A stretch of DNA of 64,000 nucleotides, taken from JAEXOD01 sp964652025. GTDB taxonomy: Bacteria; Bacteroidota; Ignavibacteria; Ignavibacteriales; Melioribacteraceae. The stretch is taken from the NCBI GenBank assembly GCA_964652025.1, contig CAZYZX010000001.1:434001-498000 (forward strand), given 5' to 3'. The translations under genes and the position numbers were made by a program. Positions 1-8,705 of the stretch are shown piece by piece. The notes beneath the pieces are model-generated. The model ran no database searches, was not told the origin of the DNA, and saw nothing but the letters and a program-made list of their open reading frames with translations. How positions within the stretch are numbered: the stretch's first letter is position 1; each line of letters opens with the position of its first letter.

Positions 1-640
1 TATTAGTAATATCGCTTAAAGATAAATCATTAAAACTTATTTTCCAACATCTAGATTTGATTGTGGATAATAAAAAATCTTCGTTTGAGGTAGTTAAAAC
101 ATAAATTACACCCTCTGGAGGTTCTTCTAAGTTTTTTAATAACGCATTTTGAGCTTCATCACCCATTAAATGAGCATCTAAAATTAATATCATTCGGTAA
201 TTTATGTTATCAAAACTTAAAGAAGTAAAATTAGTAATATCTCTAATACTACTAATCTTAATACTTTCTGCACCCGAAATACTTATTTTATAGTATGGGT
301 TTTCAGCTTTTAATTTTAATTGATTTTTAATTTCAGAAATCTGATTATCAGATAAACCTGCAAAAGGATTATCATCAACTTCATTTTTACCGCGTGGCAG
401 TGGTAAAATTAATCTTATATAGGGTTCGTTAATTAATGAAATTTGATTTGCTATATTGGGATTTTTTGATATACTTGAGCTGTTTAGTAATTTTAAGAAC
501 TGAATAGCAGTATAAAATTTACCAACTCCCTCAGGTCCTACAAAAAGTAGTGCTTGAGGGAGTTTTTTATTATTAAAAAATTGAATTAAAGATTTTTTAA
601 CCTTTTCTTGTCCGTAAACTTCATCTAAAAAAGGATACAT
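1..640 (-). CDS. holB: DNA polymerase III delta' subunit (partial, C-terminus off the edge)
   Basis: Clamp-loader subunit that helps load the sliding clamp during replication. 213 residues are visible from an ATG at 640; the frame is open to the window edge. Seen: a P-loop-like GPEGVGKF near residue 35, a Walker B/box region ILILDAHLMGDEAQNALLKN followed by LEEPP, and the SRC motif (STIKSRCW) near residue 200, all typical of delta' and DnaX. The serine/threonine that normally follows the P-loop lysine is Phe, as expected for a non-hydrolysing delta'. The Cys4 zinc module usually found after the P-loop is absent: this stretch has no cysteine. Last gene of the xerC-hpf-hprK-M23-DUF2795 run. Confidence 0.9.
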   Translation of the reverse strand, partial: MYPFLDEVYGQEKVKKSLIQFFNNKKLPQALLFVGPEGVGKFYTAIQFLKLLNSSSISKNPNIANQISLINEPYIRLILPLPRGKNEVDDNPFAGLSDNQISEIKNQLKLKAENPYYKISISGAESIKISSIRDITNFTSLSFDNINYRMILILDAHLMGDEAQNALLKNLEEPPEGVIYVLTTSNEDFLLSTIKSRCWKISFNDLSLSDITN

Positions 641-660
641 AAATTAACCAATTATGCATT

Positions 661-882
661 TCATTCATCATCATCCGAATAGAAGAAATCTTCATCAGTC
701 GGATAATCTGGCCAAATATCTTCAATAGATTCATAGAATTCATCGGAATCTTCCAACTCTTGAAGATTTTCAATAACTTCTATTGGCGAGCCAATTCTTT
801 CAGCATAATCTATTAATTCTTCCTTTGTAGCTGGCCAAGGGGCATCATCTAAATAAGAAGCTAATTCAACAGTCCATATCAT
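661..882 (-). CDS. DUF2795 family small acidic protein
   Basis: A 73-residue protein. The first 50 residues (TVELASYLDDAPWPATKEEL, then a helix ending ENLQELEDSDEFYES) match the DUF2795 pattern, a small helical domain of unknown function often seen in actinobacteria and FCB bacteria. The tail is strongly acidic (DEDFFYSDDDE). A GGAG sits 6 bases before the ATG. It lies 20 bases upstream of holB and 25 downstream of the M23 peptidase, so it is probably co-transcribed with both. No function can be assigned. Confidence 0.8.
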   Translation of the reverse strand: MIWTVELASYLDDAPWPATKEELIDYAERIGSPIEVIENLQELEDSDEFYESIEDIWPDYPTDEDFFYSDDDE

Positions 883-907
883 ATTAACTCCGCTTTTTAT
901 TTATTGT

Positions 908-1834
908 TTATTTTTTTATGTCAAAAGCCGTTAAATTATCATAAAAGAAATTAATTGGATTAAGAGCAACACCATTATAAAGAACTTCATAATGCAAATG
1001 TGGTCCACTTGTTAATGTACCAGAATTACCTGTTAATGCAATTAAATCCCCCCTATTTATTTTTTGATTTGGTTTTACTTTACTTTGGGATAAATGACCA
1101 TATAAAGTTTTGTAACCAAACCCATGATTAATAACAACTATTAATCCATAACCTTCTTTATTTTCTACTGCTTCTACTACTCCTCCACCAGTAGCAAATA
1201 CTTGTGTTCCGATATCAGTAATTATATCTAAACCAGTATGCATTCTCATAACATGTAATACAGGGTGTAATCGCATTCCAAAATCATTAGCATATTCACC
1301 CTCGGTAGTAGGTTTTATTGCAGGTATATTTTTATATAAAGTTTCATTTTTATTTAAGGTTTTTTCTATTAATTTATAATCATTCTTAACATACTGTAGT
1401 TTAGACTTTAAGTCCTCTATATAATTATTTAGTACATTTAAATTATTTGTAATATCTGATGGTTTAGTAGATAAAAATGCATCAAATAGTTTTCCACCAG
1501 TGCCTAACTCTTTATATTCGGTATAATCTGTAGGAAGATTTGCTTTAATCCTTAAATATTTGTTTGTTAAAGCTAAAGAGTCTAAATTATTCCCTAATTT
1601 TTTATATTGTGTTAATAAATAATTTAGATTCTTTATTAATTCTTTATTTTGGGCTTTAAGGTTATCAATCTTACTATCAGGATTAATAACATTATCTACT
1701 ACAAAGTATATACCAAATATAAAAAATGACATTATCAGAGAGACAAAAAATACAAGAAATGTAAACTTTTTCCTGAAATTTTTTATCTCTATAAATTTTA
1801 ACTTTTGTTTTGAGAAATAAAATAAATTTTTCAT
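908..1834 (-). CDS. M23 family peptidoglycan endopeptidase, membrane anchored
   Basis: Probable cell-wall hydrolase cutting peptide cross-links of peptidoglycan. Residues 1-23 are basic, 24-46 form one membrane segment, 55-90 and 130-165 look like coiled coil, and the C-terminal third is a LytM/M23 domain. Zinc-site residues visible: His in GMRLHP, His199 and Asp203 in HTGLDI, and His279/His281 in HLHYE. The topology (short cytoplasmic tail, TM, coiled coil, LytM) matches periplasmic enzymes involved in cell shape or division. Target bond and partner are not evident. It follows hprK after a terminator-like hairpin, so may also have its own promoter. Confidence 0.9.
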   Translation of the reverse strand: MKNLFYFSKQKLKFIEIKNFRKKFTFLVFFVSLIMSFFIFGIYFVVDNVINPDSKIDNLKAQNKELIKNLNYLLTQYKKLGNNLDSLALTNKYLRIKANLPTDYTEYKELGTGGKLFDAFLSTKPSDITNNLNVLNNYIEDLKSKLQYVKNDYKLIEKTLNKNETLYKNIPAIKPTTEGEYANDFGMRLHPVLHVMRMHTGLDIITDIGTQVFATGGGVVEAVENKEGYGLIVVINHGFGYKTLYGHLSQSKVKPNQKINRGDLIALTGNSGTLTSGPHLHYEVLYNGVALNPINFFYDNLTAFDIKK

Positions 1835-1857
1835 AAAATCGGTTGCAAGTTAATAAA

Positions 1858-1890
1858 AAATATCATTTTATGCAAATATAAATGATATTT
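1858..1890 (-). terminator. Hairpin between hprK and the M23 gene
   Basis: A perfect 11-bp inverted repeat (AAATATCATTT / AAATGATATTT) around an 11-base loop. Read on the minus strand it lies directly after the hprK stop and is followed by TTTATT, so it resembles a weak AT-rich terminator or attenuator. The stem contains no GC-rich core, so partial read-through into the M23 gene is likely. Confidence 0.5.
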
Positions 1891-1893
1891 AAT

Positions 1894-2901
1894 CTATTCA
1901 AAATCATGCTCAAAATAATTAATTGTTCTATCTACTTCACTAGAGTTCATTTTTATTTTTTCATTTAATCTTTCCTTAAATATCTTTGAAGCATCATAAC
2001 CATAATGCTTTAACAAATAGTTTAAGGCAATAACTTCTGCTATAACAGTTAAATTTTTACCAGGTATAATTGGTAATTTAATATAAGGAATTTCAACATC
2101 CATAATAGTAATAGTTGGGTTATCTAATCCTAACCTGGTATATTCACTTTTTTCATCCCATAATTCTAGTTCAATAACAACTTCTAATCGTTTTTGAAAT
2201 CTGATGGCTCTAACACCAAACATGCTTCTAACATCAATTAATCCAATACCTCTAATTTCCATAAAATGACCAACAAGTTTAGCACCACTTCCTAATAAAA
2301 TACCTTCACCCTTTTTTGTAAAAATAACAACATCATCTGCAACCAATCTGTGTCCTCTTTCAACAAGGTCTAGTGCAACTTCGCTTTTACCAATTCCACT
2401 TTTACCAATAAACAAAATTCCTGCACCGTAAACATCCACAAAGGCACCATGTAAGGTAATTTGTGGCGAGAATTGATCGTCTAAAAAATCACTTACTAAA
2501 TATGCTAACTTAGTTGTTAAATAAGGAGAACTAAATACAGGAATTTCAAATTTTGTTGCACAATCTAAAAAACCTTCTGGTGCTTTATTATTATTAGTTA
2601 TAATTATGCAAGGTATATCAAACTTAAAAATTGTTTCTAATGATTTTATTCTATCTTCGTATGTTAATTGATTTAAGTATTTAATTTCTGTGTTTCCAAA
2701 TATTTGAACTCTACTATGAGAAAACAAATCTACAAACCCGGCTAAAGCTAAGCCGGGTCTGTGCATATTTTGATCTTTTATAATTCTATTTAAATTTACA
2801 GAATCATTACATAAAGTAATCTTAAATCGATCTTTTATATTCTTATAAAAATATTCAACCGTTATATTTTCTTTACGGATAACTTTAGATTGCTTAAACA
2901 T
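1894..2901 (-). CDS. hprK: HPr kinase/phosphorylase
   Basis: Bifunctional enzyme that phosphorylates and dephosphorylates a serine of HPr (or a related carrier), linking carbon or phosphate state to regulation. 335 residues, slightly longer than the usual 310-330. Seen: an N-terminal DRTGG-like domain, the HGAFVDVYG segment with the expected active-site His, the P-loop GKSGIGKS near residue 163, RGHRLVADD, and the family signature IRGIGLIDVRSMFG. The stop of hpf lies 1 base before its start region, so the two are tightly linked. No PTS gene (HPr, EI, EIIA) is present in the window, so the substrate cannot be named from context. Confidence 0.95.
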   Translation of the reverse strand: MFKQSKVIRKENITVEYFYKNIKDRFKITLCNDSVNLNRIIKDQNMHRPGLALAGFVDLFSHSRVQIFGNTEIKYLNQLTYEDRIKSLETIFKFDIPCIIITNNNKAPEGFLDCATKFEIPVFSSPYLTTKLAYLVSDFLDDQFSPQITLHGAFVDVYGAGILFIGKSGIGKSEVALDLVERGHRLVADDVVIFTKKGEGILLGSGAKLVGHFMEIRGIGLIDVRSMFGVRAIRFQKRLEVVIELELWDEKSEYTRLGLDNPTITIMDVEIPYIKLPIIPGKNLTVIAEVIALNYLLKHYGYDASKIFKERLNEKIKMNSSEVDRTINYFEHDFE

Positions 2902-2902
2902 A

Positions 2903-3205
2903 TTAACGAATATTAGCTAATTTTTTTGTTTTTACTTTTCGTAATTGGCGAACTAGTTTTTCTACAGCTAAAGAAACTGATTTTTCGAAATCTTCAGTTG
3001 TTTCTGAAACAGATAAGGTTTTGTGTGGTATTTTAATTACAATTTCTGCGGTTTTTTCACTTTCTTTAAGATGTGTAAAACTTAAAATTACTGTTGCCTC
3101 CATTATTTCGTCGTTATACTTTTCTAAGGAGGAAACTTCTGCTTTAATGAATTCTTTTAGGGATTCTTTCGCCCTAAATTTTCTGGATGTGATTTGAATG
3201 TTCAT
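2903..3205 (-). CDS. hpf: Ribosome hibernation-promoting factor, short form
   Basis: 100-residue HPF/YfiA-family protein (beta-alpha-beta-beta-beta-alpha) that binds the small ribosomal subunit and silences ribosomes in stationary phase. Seen: start with SRKFRAKESLKEFI, then KTLSVSETTEDFEKSVSLAV and the basic C-terminal helix ending LRKVKTKK. It lacks the long C-terminal dimerisation domain, so it is the short type, which normally works with RMF or alone. A GGAG precedes the ATG by 6 bases. Placed between xerC and hprK; hpf beside hprK recalls the rpoN-hpf-ptsN-hprK cluster of proteobacteria. Confidence 0.93.
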   Translation of the reverse strand: MNIQITSRKFRAKESLKEFIKAEVSSLEKYNDEIMEATVILSFTHLKESEKTAEIVIKIPHKTLSVSETTEDFEKSVSLAVEKLVRQLRKVKTKKLANIR

Positions 3206-3213
3206 AACAACTC

Positions 3214-4098
3214 CTATGATTTTGGATGGGCTGTTTTATATGTTTTTTTTAATCTATCTATACTAACATGAGTATAGATTTGTGTTGTTGATAAATTTTC
3301 ATGACCTAATATTTCTTTTACTGCCAACAAATCTGCACCCTCATCTAACATATGGGTAGCAGATGCATGACGTAGCACGTGCGGACTTTTTTTTTTAGTA
3401 TCGGCTACCATGCCTAAAAATTGATTAGTTATTCTATATACAAATTTACTATAAATTGGGTTTCCACTTTTTAATATAAATAAATTATTGTTAATGCTAT
3501 TTCTAACTTTTAGATATTCTGATAAATTATTTAAAGTTTTTGGTCCAATAGGAACAATTCTAAACTTGCTCCCTTTTCCAAATACTCGCAATGTGCCATT
3601 TTTTATATCTAAATCATTTAACTTTAAATTACATACTTCACTAACACGTAAAGCACAAGAATATGTAATATCAATTATTGCAGTTACTAAAAGCTTTTCA
3701 TATTCAGAATAATTATGGTCTTTAATCAAACCGAAAATTTCCTCAATAGATTTACTATTTACAGTTTCAGGAAGTTTTCTTTTTACCTTGGGGTTCTTTA
3801 TATACTGTAATGGATTATTTGTAATAAAATTATGCTCTAAACAAAAATTTGTAAAACCCCTTAAAGAAGCGAGATTTCTAGAGATTGATGAGGCACTAAT
3901 CTTGGAATAATTAAGGTGAATAATATACTGTTTAATGTTTTTTTCATTAATTTTAGCAAGTTCTGTAATATTCTTTAAATTACAAAAGTCGTTAAACTTG
4001 TATAAGTCATTTAAATAAGAAATTTCAGTATTTTTTGAAACCCTTAAAACAGCAGATATATAATTAATGTATTTATCTATAGCTTCTTTTATTGTCAT
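3214..4098 (-). CDS. xerC: Tyrosine recombinase, XerC/XerD family
   Basis: Site-specific recombinase, most likely for chromosome dimer resolution at dif. 294 residues, the normal Xer length. N-terminal SAM-like core-binding domain (1-100) and C-terminal catalytic domain. Catalytic residues are visible: Arg in CALRVSEVCNL, Lys in FGKGSKFR, His and Arg in HVLRHASATHML, His in LGHENLSTTQ and the nucleophile Tyr275 in QIYTHVS. Housekeeping neighbours (topA upstream, hpf downstream) favour a chromosomal Xer protein over a mobile-element integrase. Whether it corresponds to XerC, XerD or a single XerH-like enzyme cannot be told. Promoter and SD-free leader lie just upstream. Confidence 0.92.
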   Translation of the reverse strand: MTIKEAIDKYINYISAVLRVSKNTEISYLNDLYKFNDFCNLKNITELAKINEKNIKQYIIHLNYSKISASSISRNLASLRGFTNFCLEHNFITNNPLQYIKNPKVKRKLPETVNSKSIEEIFGLIKDHNYSEYEKLLVTAIIDITYSCALRVSEVCNLKLNDLDIKNGTLRVFGKGSKFRIVPIGPKTLNNLSEYLKVRNSINNNLFILKSGNPIYSKFVYRITNQFLGMVADTKKKSPHVLRHASATHMLDEGADLLAVKEILGHENLSTTQIYTHVSIDRLKKTYKTAHPKS

Positions 4099-4124
4099 TT
4101 CTAACTAAATATTATTCAGTTGGC

Positions 4125-4152
4125 AAATTAATAACTTTTTATTAAAAGTCAA
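4125..4152 (-). promoter_or_regulatory. Candidate sigma70-type promoter for xerC-hpf-hprK
   Basis: On the minus strand TTGACT (4147-4152) and TAATTT (4125-4130) are separated by 16 bases, and the xerC ATG is 27 bases downstream of the -10. The 63-base gap after topA is the first sizeable break in the run of genes from trpS, consistent with a new transcription start. Confidence 0.5.
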
Positions 4153-4161
4153 TAGTTTTTT

Positions 4162-6357
4162 TTAATTCCCTTCTGAATTTGTTTTTGGCAATTGCCAAGA
4201 TGCAAAATCACATTCAGGATATCTATTGCAGCCAAAAAAAGTTTTTCCTCTTTTTGTACGCTTTACTGTTACTTCCCCAATACCACATTTTGGGCACTTT
4301 AAACCTAATGTAACTTGTTCTGTGTAGTCACATTTAGGATAGTTTTCACAACCAATGAACTTTCCATATTTACTTGATCTATAAATAGTTTTGCCACCAC
4401 ATTTAGGGCATGTGTTGCCTGTATATTCAGGCTCCTTTTCTTCTTTTTTTACTTCCTTTATAGGTTTAATATTTTTACAAGTTGGATAGTTAGTGCATGC
4501 TAAAAATTTACCATACTTTCCTATTTTTATTTCCATATCACTGCCGCATTTTTCACACTTTACTTTTTCAATTTCTTTTTCTACCTGTTCTAATGCAGCA
4601 GAAAAAGGAATGTAAAAATCTTTTAACACCTTCAAATATTCTATTTGACCACCAGCAATTAAATCAAGTTCTTCTTCCATTGCTGCAGTAAAGTTTACAT
4701 TAAAAATTTTGGGAAAATTTTTAACTAAAATTTCATTAACTTTTAAACCTAAATCAGTTGGAATTAATTTTCTATTGTCTGTAGTTACATATTCTCTTTC
4801 AGATAATGTACTTAATATTAAAGCATATGTAGATGGTCTACCTATTCCTTTTTCTTCAAGTTCTTTTATTAAAGTACTTTCTGTGTATCTAGCTGGTGGT
4901 TTTGTAAAATGTTGTGTCTTTTCTAAATCTTTTAATTCTAATTTTTGGTCTTTCTTTAGTCCTAATGGAATTGGAAACTCTTCTTTTTCTTGATTTACTT
5001 CTAAATCTTCTATGCTTTCATCATAAAGCTTTAAAAATCCATCAAATTTAAGAGAGCTACCACTTGTTCTAAATACTAATTCATCTGCTTTAATAGTAAC
5101 AGTTGTAGATTCATAAATTGCAGATTCCATCTGAGAAGCAATAAATCTTGTCCAAATTAAATTATAAAGATCAAATTGGTCTTTGGTTAAATATTCTTTT
5201 ATTTTTTCTGGTGCATATTTAATTGAAGTTGGTCTAATTGCTTCATGTGCATCTTGAACGTTTTTTTTCTTTTTTTCATAATGTTTGGGCTTGTCTGGCA
5301 AATAATCTTTACCAAATTGCTCTAAAATATAACTTCTAGCAGCTGCTATGCTTTCTTCGCTTAATCTTGTACTATCAGTTCTCATGTAAGAAATTAATCC
5401 AACATATCCTTCAGAACCTAAACTAATTCCTTCGTAAAGTTCTTGAGCAATTTGCATCGTTTTTTTGCTTTTAAACTTTAATACCTTTGATGCTTCAACT
5501 TGTAATGTGCTTGTTATAAATGGAGGATATGGATTTCTTTTTACATCTTTGGTAGTAATATCCTCAATTAAAAATAAACTTTTACTTTCTATAGATTTTA
5601 CAACTTTATTTGCTTTTTCTTCACTATTAATAACATAGTTTTTTTCGCAAAACTCCTTTTTCTTGCTTTCGTTTAAGTTGCTTAAAAGAATTTTTATTGG
5701 TTTACCATCAACTTCAATTAGTTTTGCTCTAATCAAATCTTTATTAAAAGTTAAAAAATTACCCCAGATTGACCAATATTCACTTGGAACAAAATTATTT
5801 ATTTCTGCTTCACGTTCACAAATTAATCTTAATGCAACAGATTGCACTCTACCCGCAGAAAGATTTGTAGATGGATTATCAATAATAGCTTTCCATAAAA
5901 ATGGACTAATTTTGTAGCCAATAATTCTGTCCATCACGCGTCTAGCGCGTTGGCTATTTACTAAATTTATATTTATTCTACCAGGTACAGTTAATGCCTT
6001 TTTAACACTATCTTTAGTTATTTCATTAAATAAAACCCTATAAATGTTTTCATTAGTCCCATTTATAATATCTGCTATATCTTGAGCAATAGCTTCACCT
6101 TCTCTATCAGGGTCAGTTGCAATAATAACTTTTTCTGATTGATTAGCCAATTGCTTAATTTTTTTTATTATATCCCCTTTGCCTCTAATGTTCATAAAAT
6201 TGGGCTTAAAGTCATTTTCTATATCAACACCTAATTGAGATTTAGGTAAATTTCTTAAGTGACCAACGGTAGCTTCAACAATATAATTTTTTCCAATATA
6301 TTTATTTATGGTCTTAGCTTTAGAAGGAGACTCGACCAATACTAATGTCTTACTCAT
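4162..6357 (-). CDS. topA: DNA topoisomerase I
   Basis: Type IA topoisomerase that relaxes negative supercoils. 731 residues. Seen: TOPRIM domain at the N-terminus (LVLVESPSKAKTI, then DPDREGEAIA), the nucleophilic Tyr324 in SYMRTDSTRLSE, the PPxPFITSTLQ region, and three C-terminal Cys4 zinc ribbons from about residue 600 (CEKCGSDMEIKIGKYGKFLAC..., CPKCGGKTIY..., CPKCGIGEVTV...). Full length, no anomalies. Starts 11 bases after smg, and smg-topA linkage is known elsewhere. Confidence 0.98.
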   Translation of the reverse strand: MSKTLVLVESPSKAKTINKYIGKNYIVEATVGHLRNLPKSQLGVDIENDFKPNFMNIRGKGDIIKKIKQLANQSEKVIIATDPDREGEAIAQDIADIINGTNENIYRVLFNEITKDSVKKALTVPGRININLVNSQRARRVMDRIIGYKISPFLWKAIIDNPSTNLSAGRVQSVALRLICEREAEINNFVPSEYWSIWGNFLTFNKDLIRAKLIEVDGKPIKILLSNLNESKKKEFCEKNYVINSEEKANKVVKSIESKSLFLIEDITTKDVKRNPYPPFITSTLQVEASKVLKFKSKKTMQIAQELYEGISLGSEGYVGLISYMRTDSTRLSEESIAAARSYILEQFGKDYLPDKPKHYEKKKKNVQDAHEAIRPTSIKYAPEKIKEYLTKDQFDLYNLIWTRFIASQMESAIYESTTVTIKADELVFRTSGSSLKFDGFLKLYDESIEDLEVNQEKEEFPIPLGLKKDQKLELKDLEKTQHFTKPPARYTESTLIKELEEKGIGRPSTYALILSTLSEREYVTTDNRKLIPTDLGLKVNEILVKNFPKIFNVNFTAAMEEELDLIAGGQIEYLKVLKDFYIPFSAALEQVEKEIEKVKCEKCGSDMEIKIGKYGKFLACTNYPTCKNIKPIKEVKKEEKEPEYTGNTCPKCGGKTIYRSSKYGKFIGCENYPKCDYTEQVTLGLKCPKCGIGEVTVKRTKRGKTFFGCNRYPECDFASWQLPKTNSEGN

Positions 6358-6368
6358 AAACTTTCCTT

Positions 6369-6824
6369 TTAGTTAATTGTATCAGAAGAAAATAATAGCA
6401 CTCTGCTTCCGGGCAAAAGCTCTGCGTTTAAATCGATTAATGATATAAATACAATCCAGTTAATATCCTCTCTTGTTAATGCCCTATCATGTAAGCTAGA
6501 TGCATGGTCTAAAATAAATTCTATATCTTCATTACTTATTAATGAAAGATTAAATAAATTTAATATATAATTATAGATATCTTTGCCAATTAAATCTAAT
6601 TCTTCATTACTTAGTATTCTGAAAGATTGTTTCTTTAGATATTTATTATTATTGTTATTTATTTTAGTAGTCAAAACTTTATCAAATAATAAGCTAAAAG
6701 CAGCACTAATTGTTTGTTTATCGTATTCTTTATTTATTAATAGTTTATTAACCTCTTCTAAACTATAGTCCTTTTTTAGATTATCTAATATTAATGTAAT
6801 TACTTCAACAATTTTTGTAACCAT
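6369..6824 (-). CDS. smg: Smg-family protein (DUF494)
   Basis: 151-residue member of the Smg/DUF494 family, of unproven function. Recognised by the N-terminal helix KIVEVITLILDNLKKDYS and by the C-terminal pattern LSNEELDLIGKDIYNYILNL, then a helix with ILDHASSLHDRALTREDINW. The family is usually found beside topA or DNA-processing genes, and here it immediately precedes topA. The basic Asn/Lys-rich spacer near residue 55-62 (NNNNKY) may be a flexible linker. Confidence 0.85.
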   Translation of the reverse strand: MVTKIVEVITLILDNLKKDYSLEEVNKLLINKEYDKQTISAAFSLLFDKVLTTKINNNNNKYLKKQSFRILSNEELDLIGKDIYNYILNLFNLSLISNEDIEFILDHASSLHDRALTREDINWIVFISLIDLNAELLPGSRVLLFSSDTIN

Positions 6825-6826
6825 AT

Positions 6827-7261
6827 CTATTTAACAATTTTTATATATTCAAACATTTTAACATATAAGTTTTCTTTTCGTTTCATTATTTTTTTTTCTT
6901 CTTTTTCTATATCATTATATCCTAATAAATGCAATATTCCGTGAATAATCAATCTAATTAGCTCTGAATTTAATGAGCAATTAAACCTTTTTGCATTTTC
7001 CAATGCCATATCATAAGAAATTAATATTTCACCCTCTAATATAACGTTATTTTCGTTATAATTAAATGTAATTATATCGGTATCATAATTATGACCTAAA
7101 AACTCTATATTAATTTTTAATAAAGATTCTTTATCAATAATACTAATTTGAAGATCATTTATTGTAAAATTTAATTCTTTTTTAAGATTATCAAGTAAAA
7201 GAATTATATTTTTTTTAACTATTCCATATTTAATAGGTGCGTAAATATCAATATTTAGCAA
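6827..7261 (-). CDS. ybeY: Endoribonuclease YbeY (rRNA maturation factor)
   Basis: Zinc-dependent RNase involved in 16S rRNA 3' maturation and ribosome quality control. 144 residues. The start is a TTG preceded by GGGGA at 4 bases. Seen: the segment FLGHNYDTDIITFNY and the metal site IHGILHLLGYNDIEKEE. In most bacteria the motif is HGxLHLxGYDH; here the third His position reads Asp or Ile (GYNDI). A similar GYKD variant is common in Bacteroidetes, so this is lineage-typical rather than decay. It lies between smg and the MBL hydrolase with 2 and 12 base gaps. Confidence 0.93.
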   Translation of the reverse strand: MLNIDIYAPIKYGIVKKNIILLLDNLKKELNFTINDLQISIIDKESLLKINIEFLGHNYDTDIITFNYNENNVILEGEILISYDMALENAKRFNCSLNSELIRLIIHGILHLLGYNDIEKEEKKIMKRKENLYVKMFEYIKIVK

Positions 7262-7273
7262 ACTATCCCCTTG

Positions 7274-8146
7274 TTAAATATTTATTTCAAGTAATTCTTT
7301 AGAAGGTATGCAATTTACGGAACTTTCTATTTTTACCAAAAAGTTTTTTGTGGATTGGACTAAATTTTCAATCATGTCATCAGAGTAATCTGGATCGTAA
7401 TGAAACAAAACTAAATTTTTAATATTTGCTAGTTTACTAAAATATGCTAAAGCAATGTTATTAGAGTGCCCCCACCCAATTTTTTTACTAAAATCATCTA
7501 AAGTATATTGTGAATCATGGATTAAATAATCTGCATTCGAGCAAAATTCTATTTGTGTTTTATTTTTTTCATAAATAGTTTCTAAATTAGGTAATTTGTT
7601 ATTAGCGTCATATAAAATTTCGTTATCAGTCATGTAAACAATAGTTTTGTCTTTTTCTTTAACCTTAAATGCTAAAGTTCCATTAGAGTGATGAACTGCT
7701 TCTGTTTCTACAATTAATCCATCAAAATGATATTGCTTTAAAGGTTCAATTTTATTGTAATCAATTTTTGCTTTAAAAACTTCTTCTTTATTTACTGGAA
7801 AATAAAATGGATGCATTTGAGAATCGATAATATGCGAAACGTTCATATCACTTTTAGCACTAGAATAAATATTTATCTTAAAATCTGATTTAAAGAATGG
7901 TAGAAAAAATGGTATGCCTTGAATATGATCCCAATGAGAATGAGAAATAAACAAATTCAATTCTTTTATATTATTATTAGAAATTAATTCCATTCCCAAG
8001 TTTCTTAATCCAGTACCTGCATCAATAATTAAAGAGGTTCCTGTTTCAGAAATGATTTGGATGCAGGGTGTATTTCCGCCAAATTTTACAGTATTAGGAC
8101 CTGGAACAGGTATTGAACCACGAGTACCCCAAAATTTAATTTTCAT
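7274..8146 (-). CDS. Metallo-beta-lactamase-fold hydrolase
   Basis: 290 residues. It opens with MKIKFWGTRGSIPVPGP and has the metal motif SHSHWDHIQGIPFF (HxHxDH), a later His in EAVHHSNGTLAFK, Asp in MTDNEI and a terminal His in LVLFHYDPDYSDD. These fit the PhnP/RNase Z-like branch of the fold, which hydrolyses phosphodiesters such as cyclic phosphates or nucleic acid ends. Homologues of this type are widespread in the FCB group and are often labelled only as MBL-fold. The substrate cannot be inferred. Overlaps the upstream hexapeptide-repeat gene by 11 bases. Confidence 0.85.
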   Translation of the reverse strand: MKIKFWGTRGSIPVPGPNTVKFGGNTPCIQIISETGTSLIIDAGTGLRNLGMELISNNNIKELNLFISHSHWDHIQGIPFFLPFFKSDFKINIYSSAKSDMNVSHIIDSQMHPFYFPVNKEEVFKAKIDYNKIEPLKQYHFDGLIVETEAVHHSNGTLAFKVKEKDKTIVYMTDNEILYDANNKLPNLETIYEKNKTQIEFCSNADYLIHDSQYTLDDFSKKIGWGHSNNIALAYFSKLANIKNLVLFHYDPDYSDDMIENLVQSTKNFLVKIESSVNCIPSKELLEINI

Positions 8147-8705
8147 TTAACCCTTTTTTTAATGAGTTAATAGTTATTTCAGAATATTTTTTGTAACGAT
8201 AAGCAGAATGTTCTAAATCTTCAATCTCTTCATCTCGTAAATCTCTTACTACTTTAGCAGGAATACCAGCAACTAATTTCCCAGAAGGAACTACAAATCC
8301 GGGTTTTACGACTGAACCTGCAGCTACAATACTTTTTGTTTGTACCAAAGCTCCATCTAAAATTATAGCTCCAATACCAATTAAAGATAAATCTTCTATT
8401 ACACATCCATGAAGTTTTACACTATGTCCTATTGTTACTTTGCTACCTATTATTAAAGGATATTTACCATTTGTAACATGAAGCATACTTAAATCTTGCA
8501 CATTGGTTAAATCACCAATTTTTACGTAATTAACGTCTCCTCTAATAACAGTATTATACCAAACACTACAATATTTACCAATTTCAACTTCACCAATAAT
8601 TTTAACTCCATCTGCAATAAAAGAAGTTTTATCTATTATAGGAAATTTATTTTCATAAGGATATAATTTACCAAAGTTTAATGAAATTATCTCGGCGGTG
8701 TCCAA
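8136..8705 (-). CDS. Gamma carbonic anhydrase-family hexapeptide-repeat protein
   Basis: Left-handed beta-helix protein of the YrdA/PaaY/gamma-CA family, cytoplasmic. The repeats run from about residue 25 to 165. The three zinc-ligand histidines are visible: one in SMLHVTNGK and two in GHSVKLHGC. The usual catalytic Glu residues of archaeal Cam are not obvious, so activity is uncertain. Start: a GTG at 8720 is possible, but I prefer TTG at 8705 because a GGAG lies 9 bases before it; either way the gene overlaps the end of the DUF3108 gene, suggesting coupling. C-terminal helix ends near TINSLKKGLNEN. Confidence 0.85.
   Translation of the reverse strand: MDTAEIISLNFGKLYPYENKFPIIDKTSFIADGVKIIGEVEIGKYCSVWYNTVIRGDVNYVKIGDLTNVQDLSMLHVTNGKYPLIIGSKVTIGHSVKLHGCVIEDLSLIGIGAIILDGALVQTKSIVAAGSVVKPGFVVPSGKLVAGIPAKVVRDLRDEEIEDLEHSAYRYKKYSEITINSLKKGLNEN

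Noticed and set aside
3488..3712. 74-residue plus-strand frame in xerC
   Set aside because: Fully antisense to catalytic xerC sequence; no supporting features.
6827..7261. YbeY with a missing metal His as a degenerate enzyme
   Set aside because: The Asp-containing variant of the third position is usual in FCB-group YbeY, so it is probably functional.
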